The notes under the pieces were generated by a model. The model was not told the origin of the DNA. It was given only the letters and a program-made list of their open reading frames with translations, and searched no databases. Positions 16,591 to 24,046 of a stretch of DNA of 39,527 nucleotides are shown piece after piece. The position numbers were made by a program, and so were the translations under genes. The stretch is from Candidatus Melainabacteria bacterium. Lineage in GTDB: Bacteria; Cyanobacteriota; Vampirovibrionia; 2-02-FULL-35-15. The DNA is taken from positions 1 to 39,527 of the forward strand of contig JACPSL010000019.1 of NCBI GenBank assembly GCA_016193285.1, in the 5' to 3' direction. Within the stretch, counting starts at the first letter, position 1, and the number at the start of each line of letters is the position of its first letter.

Positions 16591-17001
16591 TTATTTTTTC
16601 TCCTCTTTTTTTTCTTTGTCTTTATGTTCATATTTAGTAGCTGCCTTTACTGGTTTTGAAGAAGCAAGATCTGAATCTGATACAACTTCTAGTGTTACAT
16701 GGCTTGTTCTTTTTAAAATAGGATACCCTCTTCCTCTTGAAACTGCTCTCCACCTGCGTAATGTTGGTGCTCCATCTACACATGCATATGAGATCTTAAG
16801 CTCTTTAGGATCTAGTTTTTCATTTTCTTTTGCATTAGAAACTGCTGATTTTAAAACTTTTTCAACAATTTTTGCTGCAGCATAGGGCATAAACTTTAAA
16901 ATAGTTTGTGCTTCAATTGTACTTTTGCCACGAATAACGTCAACTACTCTTCGTAACTTTCGTGGAGACATTCTAACGTATTTTACAATTGCTTTTGCCA
17001 T
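16591..17001 (-). CDS. rplV: Large ribosomal subunit protein L22
   Basis: The core reads YVRMSPRKLRRVVDVIRGKS at the N-terminus and, in the hairpin that reaches the exit tunnel, CVDGAPTLRRWRAVSRGRGYPILKRTSHVTL. The last ~20 residues are a lysine/glutamate tail (EHKDKEKKEEKK), making it 136 residues, longer than the usual 110-115. It lies between rpsS and rpsC. Confidence 0.97.
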   Translation of the reverse strand: MAKAIVKYVRMSPRKLRRVVDVIRGKSTIEAQTILKFMPYAAAKIVEKVLKSAVSNAKENEKLDPKELKISYACVDGAPTLRRWRAVSRGRGYPILKRTSHVTLEVVSDSDLASSKPVKAATKYEHKDKEKKEEKK

Positions 17002-17012
17002 AGCTTAACTGA

Positions 17013-17330
17013 TTAACCTTGTGTTGCCTTTCCTTGAGGTGGCGGACTACCTGTTGTGTCTTCTTTCTTTGCTATTCCAGAATGTGCTCTAAAAAACCTA
17101 GTAGGAGAGAACTCACCTAACCTATGACCAATCATTTGTTCTGTAACATAAACAGGTATAAATTTTCTGCCGTTGTGTACTGCAATAGTGTGTCCTATCA
17201 TTTCAGGTACAATCATTGACGCACGTTTCCAGCATTTTAAAACTTGCTTTTTGCCTGATTTATTCATATCAAGTATTTTTTTAATAAGTGAAGGATGAAC
17301 ATAAGGACCTTTTTTAAGTGATCTTCCCAT
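17013..17330 (-). CDS. rpsS: Small ribosomal subunit protein S19
   Basis: The sequence has [28 protein letters not shown]-like [36 protein letters not shown] and [10 protein letters not shown], all typical of S19. A short polar tail ([14 protein letters not shown]) extends it to 105 residues. S19 works in the 30S head with S13. Position between rplB and rplV is standard. Confidence 0.97.
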   Translation of the reverse strand: MGRSLKKGPYVHPSLIKKILDMNKSGKKQVLKCWKRASMIVPEMIGHTIAVHNGRKFIPVYVTEQMIGHRLGEFSPTRFFRAHSGIAKKEDTTGSPPPQGKATQG

Positions 17331-17332
17331 AA

Positions 17333-18154
17333 TTATTTCTTTCTCCTTGCAATTATATATTTATCTGAGAGTTTAGGTTTTCTTGTCTTTCCTACTGCAG
17401 GCTTACCATAAGCTGTCTTTGGTTGGCCACCAATAGGACTTTTACCTTCACCACCACCATGTCTATGATCAACAGGATTCATTGCAGCACCACGAACAGT
17501 TGGTCTTATGCCAAGATGTCGTTTTCTTCCTGCTTTACCTAAACTAACGTTCAGATGATCTACATTTCCAAGCTGACCTAAAGAAGCTCTACAATTTATA
17601 TTAATCTTTCTCATTTCACCTGAGGGTAATCTTAAAGTTGCATATTCATCTTCTTTTGCAAGTAACTGAGCACTAGCTCCAGCTGACCTAGCTATTTGTC
17701 CGCCACAACCAGGCTTCATTTCGACATTGTGTACAAACTCACCAATAGTAATATTTCTAAGTGGCATAGTATTACCAGCTTTTTGCTCAATATTATTACC
17801 TGATATTACAACATCATTTACTTTTAAACCTATTGGTGCAAGTATGTAATTTTTTTCTCCATCCTTATAATTAACTAGTGCAATCCTGCAATTTCTATTT
17901 GGATCATATTCAATTGCTACAACCTTTCCTGGAACATCATTTTTACTTCTTTTAAAATCAATTAACCTGTAATGTTTTTTATGTCCTCCACCTTTATGTC
18001 TTGTTGTAATCCTGCCCTGGTTGTTTCTTCCAGAGATTCTTTTTATCTTTGTTAATAAACTACGTTCAGGTCTGGATTTAGTAATGTCACTAAAATCAAT
18101 AAAGCTCATTCCTCTTTGTCCTGGTGTTAATGGTTTTCTTTCTTTTACTGGCAT
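17333..18154 (-). CDS. rplB: Large ribosomal subunit protein L2
   Basis: L2 is one of the most conserved 50S proteins and supports peptidyl-transferase centre assembly. Landmarks are [38 protein letters not shown], and the C-terminal [20 protein letters not shown] with the conserved His of the HGGGEG loop. Length 273 matches the family. It is between rplW and rpsS. Confidence 0.99.
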   Translation of the reverse strand: MPVKERKPLTPGQRGMSFIDFSDITKSRPERSLLTKIKRISGRNNQGRITTRHKGGGHKKHYRLIDFKRSKNDVPGKVVAIEYDPNRNCRIALVNYKDGEKNYILAPIGLKVNDVVISGNNIEQKAGNTMPLRNITIGEFVHNVEMKPGCGGQIARSAGASAQLLAKEDEYATLRLPSGEMRKININCRASLGQLGNVDHLNVSLGKAGRKRHLGIRPTVRGAAMNPVDHRHGGGEGKSPIGGQPKTAYGKPAVGKTRKPKLSDKYIIARRKK

Positions 18155-18160
18155 AATTTC

Positions 18161-18454
18161 TTACGATACCTCAGGGAAAAATTCTAGTTTAGCTCCACTT
18201 ATGGTAATGATTACTTTCTTTTTGTCAACCGGTAACTTATAGCCACCTTTTGTTCTTTTCTTATGTCCTTTTATTTTTAAGGTTTGGATATCTAAGACTT
18301 TTCTATCTGGGAAAATTTCTTTAAATACACTCTTAACATCATCTTTTGTAGCACCTCTTGCTATCAAAAAAGTATATTTATTATGCTTGCTTAAAGCAGT
18401 ACTTTTTTCAGTTATAACTGGCTTGAGGATTACATTTGATATGTTTTGATTCAT
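18161..18454 (-). CDS. rplW: Large ribosomal subunit protein L23
   Basis: This 97-residue protein has the family pattern ILKPVITEKSTALSKHNKYTFLIARGATKDDVKSVFKEIF and the loop KIKGHKKRTKGGYKLPVDKKKVIITI. L23 sits at the exit tunnel and recruits trigger factor and SRP. It overlaps the rplD stop by one base and precedes rplB. Confidence 0.96.
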   Translation of the reverse strand: MNQNISNVILKPVITEKSTALSKHNKYTFLIARGATKDDVKSVFKEIFPDRKVLDIQTLKIKGHKKRTKGGYKLPVDKKKVIITISGAKLEFFPEVS

Positions 18455-19062
18455 TATGTTACCTTTGGTAATCTTTCTTCAAGCTTCTTTAAAGCACTTT
18501 CAGTAATTCCTATTGAAACAGCTTTCATAATCTCATAAACACTAATAAATCTTTCATCTTCCATTTTTATATCTGGTATATTTCTAGATGCTCTAAGAGC
18601 TTCTTGGAAATAATGTTCATTAGGGTCTGCTATTAAAAGCAATGGCCTTTTTGTAAGACCTGATGATTTAATTAAACTTAAAAAACTTTTTGTTTTTCCA
18701 TCTGTAACTTCTGGTAATCCTTTTAATATTTCTATCTTTTCTTTACTTAAAGCAAGTGCTTGAGCAATTGCAATCTTTCTAGCCTTTTTAGGAAGGTTTT
18801 GTTTATAAGATCTTGGTTTAGGACCAAAAGTAACTCCTCCACCAACCCATAATGGCGATCTGCTTGAACCTGCTCTAGCTCTACCAGTACCTTTTTGTTT
18901 CCAGGGTTTCTTACCACCCCCTCTAACTTCTGCTCTTGTTTTAGTAGAAGCTGTACCAGCTCTCTTGTTATTTAAATGTCTTAAAACTGATAAATGTAAT
19001 AAATGAACGTTTGGTTCTACCCTTGTTTTTTTCTCAACATGTTGTACGCTTGTTTTTGACAT
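18454..19062 (-). CDS. rplD: Large ribosomal subunit protein L4
   Basis: The basic loop RHLNNKRAGTASTKTRAEVRG followed by GGKKPWKQKGTGRARAGSSRSPLWVGGG is diagnostic of L4, which lines the exit tunnel. Length 202 is normal. Here it is the first gene of the minus-strand ribosomal block, although in most bacteria rplC precedes it directly. The 149-base gap to the divergent gene at 19212 must therefore hold a promoter not needed in the ancestral order; I could not assign one confidently. Confidence 0.97.
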   Translation of the reverse strand: MSKTSVQHVEKKTRVEPNVHLLHLSVLRHLNNKRAGTASTKTRAEVRGGGKKPWKQKGTGRARAGSSRSPLWVGGGVTFGPKPRSYKQNLPKKARKIAIAQALALSKEKIEILKGLPEVTDGKTKSFLSLIKSSGLTKRPLLLIADPNEHYFQEALRASRNIPDIKMEDERFISVYEIMKAVSIGITESALKKLEERLPKVT

Positions 19063-19196
19063 TTTTTAAAAGCAACTCTAATATTTATATTTTTTGAAAG
19101 CATACTTAAAGATGCAAAGGTTAATTCTAACGGTCTTGTGATATTTTGGTCAACGGTACAAATTTATTTAACTAATCATATGCTATTTTAAATAAG

Positions 19197-19206
19197 TAGA
19201 GACGCG
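19197..19206 (+). repeat. Half copy of the GTAGAGACGC palindrome
   Basis: GTAGAGACGC here matches one arm of the palindromes at 1379-1410 and 3067-3094, but the second arm is missing. It lies at the right boundary of the apparent ribosomal-block inversion, just before the glycosyltransferase start. At ten bases, chance cannot be excluded. Confidence 0.4.
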
Positions 19207-19211
19207 ATACA

Positions 19212-20291
19212 ATGAGAGCTTTATTTATAAATCCTGGAGGTATTGGAGATCAAATATTACTTTTACCTACAGTGAAACTTTTAAAAGAGAAATATCCAAA
19301 CTGTATGATTGACTTATTAACTGAACCAAGAAGTGAATGTGTAGCAAACCTTACTAACTTATTTAGAAAAGTCAAGGTATTTGATTTTAAAGAAAAAAAT
19401 CCAAATATTCTTAGGTTAATAAAAATAATAAGAGCAAGAAACTATAAATATATTATTTCAACAGGTTCTTCTTATAAAGCAAATTTAGTTGCTTTCTTGG
19501 GTAACTCAAACACTAAGATAGGATTTTACAGTGGTGTTTTAAGCAACTTCTTTTTAACACAAAGCATAAAACTAAATACAAAACAATATGCAACAAATAT
19601 GTTTGCTGAATTACTACTACCAATATTTCCGGAATTAAAAAACTTAATTCAAAGTAAGGATCTAATACCAGAAATAAAATTAAACCCCGAAGCAATTCAA
19701 TGGGCTAAAGAAATCCTAGTTCCACGAATCCAAGAAAGATATTACGCAAAGAAAATCTTTATTCATCCAGGGGTAAGTAAACTTAGTATTCAAAAAAATA
19801 TTTTAAAAAGTTGGCCAGGAAAAAACTGGGCAGCTTTAATAGAAAAATTATTAGAAAATAAAGACAATAATGTCATTCTTTTAGGAGGAAAAGATGATAC
19901 TGATACAATAAACGAGATCCATAAAAGACTTACTTTTTTTGCTAGACCTAAAAACTTTTTTGATTTTAGTTCATTAGATCTCTCAATTGAAAAACTAGCT
20001 GCTTTAATTGGTTCATCTGATTTACTTGTTTGTGCAGATTCGGTTCCAATGCATATTGGTGTAGCACTAGGGAAAAAGATTGTCTCTTTTTTTGGTCCTA
20101 CTGATCCTAAAAAGCTCTTACCAAAAGATCCAAGGTTCATTGCTGTACATGTAAATGATCTTGAATGTAGACCTTGTTTATTTGACACAAGAAAAAAATC
20201 ATGTTCAAAACCAGAATGTTTAGGTGTATTGCCGGAAACAATGCTCAGTGCTATTAACAAAGTAATTCATAGCGAGACTTTACCTTGTTAA
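19212..20291 (+). CDS. Glycosyltransferase family 9 (heptosyltransferase-like)
   Basis: The 359-residue protein begins MRALFINPGGIGDQILLLP, the GT9 N-terminal motif that binds the acceptor side. The C-terminal Rossmann half contains IFIHPGVS, VILLGGKDD, a substrate-contact region LLVCADSVPMHIGVALGKKIVSFFGPTDP and late cysteines (CRPC...CSKPEC). GT9 enzymes add heptose or related sugars to lipopolysaccharide core from ADP-heptose in the cytoplasm. This fits lpxD and wecB in the window, but donor and acceptor cannot be named from sequence. No strong ribosome-binding site is visible before the ATG. The 3' end overlaps the convergent ORF at 20280 by 12 bases. Confidence 0.88.
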   Translation: MRALFINPGGIGDQILLLPTVKLLKEKYPNCMIDLLTEPRSECVANLTNLFRKVKVFDFKEKNPNILRLIKIIRARNYKYIISTGSSYKANLVAFLGNSNTKIGFYSGVLSNFFLTQSIKLNTKQYATNMFAELLLPIFPELKNLIQSKDLIPEIKLNPEAIQWAKEILVPRIQERYYAKKIFIHPGVSKLSIQKNILKSWPGKNWAALIEKLLENKDNNVILLGGKDDTDTINEIHKRLTFFARPKNFFDFSSLDLSIEKLAALIGSSDLLVCADSVPMHIGVALGKKIVSFFGPTDPKKLLPKDPRFIAVHVNDLECRPCLFDTRKKSCSKPECLGVLPETMLSAINKVIHSETLPC

Positions 20292-20492
20292 AAGCGGGAA
20301 ATCAACTACTTTTTCATCTTCACTAGCTTCTCTTGATACTTGTTTTAGCTGAGTAAGGATTTTTGCCAAGAAAAAAAGTTGTCTATCTTCTTTTTCAGTT
20401 AGGGTTTTAAACCTAGCAGAAAAATCTTTATGTAAAAAAAAAGAAAGCTCATCAATTATTTTGTCTAATTTATATTTAATTTGTTTCTTCAT
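20280..20492 (-). CDS. Small hypothetical protein, charged and helical
   Basis: This 70-residue protein (MKKQIKYKLDKIIDELSFFLHKD...) is rich in Lys, Glu and Leu and probably helical, with no recognised motif, signal or membrane segment. It is convergent with the glycosyltransferase (12-base overlap) and divergent from tpiA, from which it is 53 bases away. Codon use looks like its neighbours, and it fills a gap otherwise without genes, which favours reality. Function unknown. Confidence 0.5.
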   Translation of the reverse strand: MKKQIKYKLDKIIDELSFFLHKDFSARFKTLTEKEDRQLFFLAKILTQLKQVSREASEDEKVVDFPLLTR

Positions 20493-20545
20493 ACTTTTTT
20501 AAAATTATATTATGAAGTATAATGAATTAGGAAAAAAATAAGGAA

Positions 20546-21322
20546 ATGAGGAAGAAAATAATAATAGGTAACTGGAAAATGTACCTAAGTCTTTTGGAAG
20601 CTCAAGATCTTGTTTTTAAACTTAAAAATTATGCAAAAGAAAAAAATAATGTAGATATTGCTGTATGTCCTTCATTTGTTTATCTTCAAGCTATAAACAA
20701 AATTCTTACAGGAAGTAAAATTAAAATTGGCTCGCAAAACATGTTTTATAAAGAAGAAGGAGCATTTACAGGTGAGGTCTCGCCAAAAATGTTAAGAAAT
20801 TTAAACATTGAAATGGTAATTATAGGTCATAGTGAAAGAAGACAATATTTTAATGAAACAGATGAAAATATAAACTTAAAAATCAAGGCAGCTCTTAAGC
20901 ATGGTCTTATACCAGTTTTTTGTGTAGGAGAAAATTTAAACATAAGAGAAAATGGACAAGCTAAGGAATGGATAAAAAAGCAGATTTTATCAGGGGTAAA
21001 AGATCTTACAGAAAAAGAAGTAGAAAATTTAATAATAGCTTATGAACCAATCTGGGCAATTGGGACTGGAAAAATTTGTAGTGGTAAAGATGCAAATGAA
21101 ATAATTCAGATGATTAGAAATACTCTAAATAGTGAAAAAATAAGAATACTTTATGGAGGCAGCATAAAATCAGATAATTTTAGTGAACACATTAATTATC
21201 CAGATATTGATGGAGGATTAGTTGGTGGTTCTAGTTTAAAGCTTGAAGAGTTTACTAAAATTATTGACTTGGCAAGTTTGGCAAATACCTTACATGGACT
21301 TCCTCAAAGCCGTCCTGTATAA
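20546..21322 (+). CDS. tpiA: Triose-phosphate isomerase
   Basis: This cytosolic TIM-barrel enzyme interconverts dihydroxyacetone phosphate and glyceraldehyde 3-phosphate. Catalytic residues are visible: Asn and Lys in GNWKMY near residues 7-12, His in IIGHSERR, Glu in AYEPIWAIGTG, and phosphate-binding LYGGSIKSDN and GGLVGGSSL. The residue after KM is Tyr where nearly all TIMs have Asn. About 15 extra C-terminal residues (LANTLHGLPQSRPV) run into the convergent SPOR-like gene, giving a 62-base overlap. Length 258 is otherwise typical. It stands alone, without gap or pgk. Confidence 0.96.
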   Translation: MRKKIIIGNWKMYLSLLEAQDLVFKLKNYAKEKNNVDIAVCPSFVYLQAINKILTGSKIKIGSQNMFYKEEGAFTGEVSPKMLRNLNIEMVIIGHSERRQYFNETDENINLKIKAALKHGLIPVFCVGENLNIRENGQAKEWIKKQILSGVKDLTEKEVENLIIAYEPIWAIGTGKICSGKDANEIIQMIRNTLNSEKIRILYGGSIKSDNFSEHINYPDIDGGLVGGSSLKLEEFTKIIDLASLANTLHGLPQSRPV

Positions 21323-21809
21323 ATTTATTTGCTGTCAAATATGCTTTCTTTTTTGAACCAAATCTTTCAACCTCAAAGACATAAATACCAGTATTTAGTT
21401 GTTTTATATTAATTTGTTTAAACTGTGGTAATAACTTTATAGCTTCTTCTTTTGCAATTAACAAATCCCCATATTTTCCTATTGTTAAAACATAAGATTT
21501 ATCAAAGAGACCTCTATAAAATTCTTTTAACAAGCTAACTGACGTAGTAACAGTATTAATTATCAAAGGATCTAATTTTTTTAAAAAGAATGAATTAAAG
21601 AAAATACTTACACTTATTAAAGAAATAATTAAGAACATTAGCCAGAGATTATTTTTTTTAACCTTATTTTCTTTAAAAGCTAGTTTGTAAAATGGATTTT
21701 CTGTATTTTTATCAAAAGATAAATTTTTATTTAGAGATTCTAAGGTATCTTTAAGTAGAGGCAGGGTTACCCTGCCTCTACTACTGATTTTCCACTTAGT
21801 CCTACTCAT
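21261..21809 (-). CDS. Single-pass membrane protein with SPOR-like C-terminal domain
   Basis: The 182-residue protein has a cytoplasmic segment of about 50 residues, one hydrophobic helix (LWLMFLIISLISVSIFF, near residues 55-72) and a C-terminal ~75-residue domain. YVLTIGKYGDLLIAKEEAIKL at its start and YVFEVERFGSKKKAYLTANKF further on resemble SPOR repeats, which bind denuded peptidoglycan and localise proteins to septa. Family assignment is by pattern only. Residues 10-19 (RGRVTLPL) are encoded by a 27-bp palindrome inserted in frame. It overlaps tpiA convergently by 62 bases and follows the secreted-protein gene at 21828. A cell-envelope or division role is inferred. Confidence 0.65.
   Translation of the reverse strand: MSRTKWKISSRGRVTLPLLKDTLESLNKNLSFDKNTENPFYKLAFKENKVKKNNLWLMFLIISLISVSIFFNSFFLKKLDPLIINTVTTSVSLLKEFYRGLFDKSYVLTIGKYGDLLIAKEEAIKLLPQFKQINIKQLNTGIYVFEVERFGSKKKAYLTANKFIQDGFEEVHVRYLPNLPSQ
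21755..21781. repeat. 27-bp palindrome inside the SPOR-like gene (GTAGAGGCAGGG family)
   Basis: The arms GTAGAGGCAGGGT and ACCCTGCCTCTAC are exact reverse complements around a single central base. A near copy with one arm mismatch is at 27065-27091. The element is read through in frame by the minus-strand ORF. Confidence 0.9.
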
Positions 21810-21827
21810 ATAAGATAAAATTTACTT

Positions 21828-22646
21828 CTAATTCTCCAATTTCTCGTCTTCTAATTTCTCATTTTCTGATTGTACTTCTGGCTCTGGTTCTGGAACAAGA
21901 GCTTCTTCAGTTAATTCAATATTTAACTCATCACCTGCTTTAATATCCACCATATTTCCTCTTTGAAAGGCAAATAAAGCTATTCCAGCAACTGCACCAA
22001 CTATAGCACCAACAGTAGCACCAACTGCACTACCTTCAGCAGCAAGCCCAGCACCAAAACCAGCTGCAGCAGGTCCAACTATTGTTGCACTTGAGATCAA
22101 GGCTGTTTTCTTTGTAAATTTCCCTTTAAGTAATCCACTATGAGTTAAAACACTTGCTGATATTGGAATCTTTCTGCCATCAGGAATAGTTAAACCTTGA
22201 AACTCAATCCTAACATTTCCAGCCATATGAAGTCTCCTGGCTACATTTATCTCTGATATTTTACCTGTTACTGCACTACTAATAGGCACTACTATTTTTT
22301 CATCTACAATAATATTTTCTGATATCCTGGCTTTTATTTCATCTTCAACCATGCTTGTAATTTCATCAATTGGAGTTTCAATAATTATTTTTACCTTAGT
22401 CCCTCCAGGAATTTTACTTACATGTCCTTTTAATATCTTTGGATTGTCTGGATTAATAATGGCAGAGTCATCTTTTAAATCATTGTCTTCATTGAGGACA
22501 GGGCTAACTACTGGCTTTGATTCACTATCCGAAAAATCATAATTAATATCCTCTGCATAAGAAGGAAAGCAAGTAATTAACAAACATAATTGAAACAAAA
22601 GACTTAATAGCTTTAATTTAAGATTTTTAAATTTAAAATATTGCAT
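21828..22646 (-). CDS. Exported protein with VirB10/TrbI-like and glycine-zipper features
   Basis: The 272-residue protein has a signal peptide (KLLSLLFQLCLLITCFPSYAED, cut near residue 31). The middle section includes a PGGTKVKIIIETPIDE strand and VPISSAVTGKISEINVARRLHMAGNVRIEF, resembling the beta-barrel domain of VirB10/TrbI proteins, followed by DGRKIPISASVL. A Gly/Ala-rich stretch (AAAGFGAGLAAEGSAVGATVGAI) looks like a glycine zipper or membrane-inserting hairpin, then a short strand domain and an acidic tail. The tail (NEKLEDEKLEN) is encoded by a degenerate repeat of TCTAATTT words. Neighbours are the SPOR-like protein and an O-antigen ligase, which suggests an envelope role. No type IV secretion genes are nearby, so the resemblance may be structural only. 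Confidence 0.6.
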   Translation of the reverse strand: MQYFKFKNLKLKLLSLLFQLCLLITCFPSYAEDINYDFSDSESKPVVSPVLNEDNDLKDDSAIINPDNPKILKGHVSKIPGGTKVKIIIETPIDEITSMVEDEIKARISENIIVDEKIVVPISSAVTGKISEINVARRLHMAGNVRIEFQGLTIPDGRKIPISASVLTHSGLLKGKFTKKTALISSATIVGPAAAGFGAGLAAEGSAVGATVGAIVGAVAGIALFAFQRGNMVDIKAGDELNIELTEEALVPEPEPEVQSENEKLEDEKLEN

Positions 22647-22655
22647 GAACTAAGC

Positions 22656-23861
22656 TTACTCCTTTTTTAATTTTAAATCCAATGAATTACTTAAAACAAA
22701 ACCAATGAAATAAATCAACAAATACCTTACCTCAGTGTCTCCCCAATAAAATTCAAAAAATCCATGTACTAAAAATGCAATCATTACTGAAAACAAACTC
22801 AACACATATGTGTTTTTCCCAAGATTTTTAATAGAATAATACAATATTGAGAAGAATAGATTTATAAATGCAAAAAAACCAATCAAGCCTTTTGTAACTA
22901 ATATCTGCAAATATGTGTTATGTGCATGAGTTAATATTTGAGCAGGATGAGTACTACTCACTTCATGATATATAAGAGGAAATTCCTTTGTACCAAATAA
23001 AATATTTTTCTTCCATATACTTATTGCAATATCCCAAACTTTAAATCTAACATTACCCAGTAAACTGTCTGGAGCAAATAATATGTTTTCAACTCGTTTT
23101 AAAAATTTTTTATTGACGGTAAGAGCTAAAAGAATTACACCAAGCACACTTGCAACTGTTGCAAACAAAGCTATCTTGTGATTTTTTTGAATAATAAGAA
23201 ATAAAGCTAAACCAATAAATACACTCAATATAACTGAACGCTCTAAAGTACATAAAATACAAAAAAGGCACATAATTAAAAATATAATAGTAAAAACCTT
23301 CTTTTTACTACAAGTTAAAAACAAATTATTTAAGATTAAAAAGAAAAAAATAATTAACTGCCCACCATAAGAATAAGAGTTCTTGTGAAAGCCTGATAAA
23401 CGATTAATATCAGTTTGTCTATGAAGAATGTCCATATGAAAGAACTGAAGTAAACCATAACTAATTGAAATAATGGCTGCAATTAAAAGAGAATATTTAA
23501 TAAGTTTAAACTTGCTTTCATTCTGTGATAGAAAAAACAAAACCCACAAGAATACAAAATAATCCTGGCTACATCTAATAAAAGAATGAAAACCTTCTTC
23601 AAAGCCTGAATTAACAATTTTAGACAAAGTAAAAGCAAAAATATAAATTAAGAAGGCTCTGTGAATACTTAAAAAGTTCTGGAATATAATGCCTTTGTAA
23701 CTTGTAGAGCCAAAGAAAAATCTTAAAGCAAAAACAATTGCACCTAAATATATTAAAATTCCTGCTAAAGTTATTGATGTAACAAGGCTAACAGGAAATA
23801 AAAAAATGAAAATTGACTCTAGAAGTTTAAATGTATTGATTAAAATTAATGGTGAAGTCAA
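22656..23861 (-). CDS. O-antigen ligase/polymerase-like membrane protein (Wzy_C family)
   Basis: About 11-12 hydrophobic segments span the 401-residue protein. The family hallmark is a large periplasmic loop with THAHNTYLQILVTKGLIGFFAF near residue 320; the His in such loops is implicated in WaaL function. These proteins join or polymerise undecaprenyl-linked glycans on the outer face of the inner membrane, which fits the wecB, lpxD and GT9 genes. The start is a TTG at 23861 preceded by GAGGAA. It overlaps the divergent thiS gene by up to 56 bases, so promoters must lie within the opposing coding regions. Confidence 0.85.
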   Translation of the reverse strand: MTSPLILINTFKLLESIFIFLFPVSLVTSITLAGILIYLGAIVFALRFFFGSTSYKGIIFQNFLSIHRAFLIYIFAFTLSKIVNSGFEEGFHSFIRCSQDYFVFLWVLFFLSQNESKFKLIKYSLLIAAIISISYGLLQFFHMDILHRQTDINRLSGFHKNSYSYGGQLIIFFFLILNNLFLTCSKKKVFTIIFLIMCLFCILCTLERSVILSVFIGLALFLIIQKNHKIALFATVASVLGVILLALTVNKKFLKRVENILFAPDSLLGNVRFKVWDIAISIWKKNILFGTKEFPLIYHEVSSTHPAQILTHAHNTYLQILVTKGLIGFFAFINLFFSILYYSIKNLGKNTYVLSLFSVMIAFLVHGFFEFYWGDTEVRYLLIYFIGFVLSNSLDLKLKKE

Positions 23862-24033
23862 ATTAGTTCCTCAAAACATCTCTATTTTAAATCTCTTAAA
23901 ACTCTATAAAATAAATCCAGAAAGAGTTGTTATAGAGTTAAATAAAGTTGTTTTAAAAAAAGAGTATTATGAAAACACAAAACTTAAAGAAAATGATGAG
24001 CTAGAAATAATAACATTTGTTGGAGGGGGATAA
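23806..24033 (+). CDS. thiS: Sulfur-carrier protein ThiS
   Basis: This 75-residue ubiquitin-fold protein reads IKINGEVKLVPQNISILNLL, VVIELN near the middle and DELEIITFVGGG at the end; the terminal Gly-Gly is the thiocarboxylate carrier for thiazole synthesis in thiamine production. ATG 23806 has AGGAAA seven bases upstream; a TTG at 23836 would give the more usual ~65-residue form. No thiG, thiF or other thi gene is nearby. It overlaps the start of the divergent ligase gene and ends about 13 bases before the trpE ATG, so it may share a transcript with trpE. Confidence 0.8.
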   Translation: MKIDSRSLNVLIKINGEVKLVPQNISILNLLKLYKINPERVVIELNKVVLKKEYYENTKLKENDELEIITFVGGG

Positions 24034-24046
24034 TTTCTTATATAAA

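Noticed and set aside
19790-20260. 156-codon minus-strand ORF opposite the glycosyltransferase
   Set aside because: Shadow of the GT9 gene, whose motifs are clear on the plus strand.
24017-24046. TTG start for trpE upstream of the ATG
   Set aside because: It overlaps thiS and adds residues not needed for the TrpE N-terminus; the ATG at 24047 gives a normal protein.
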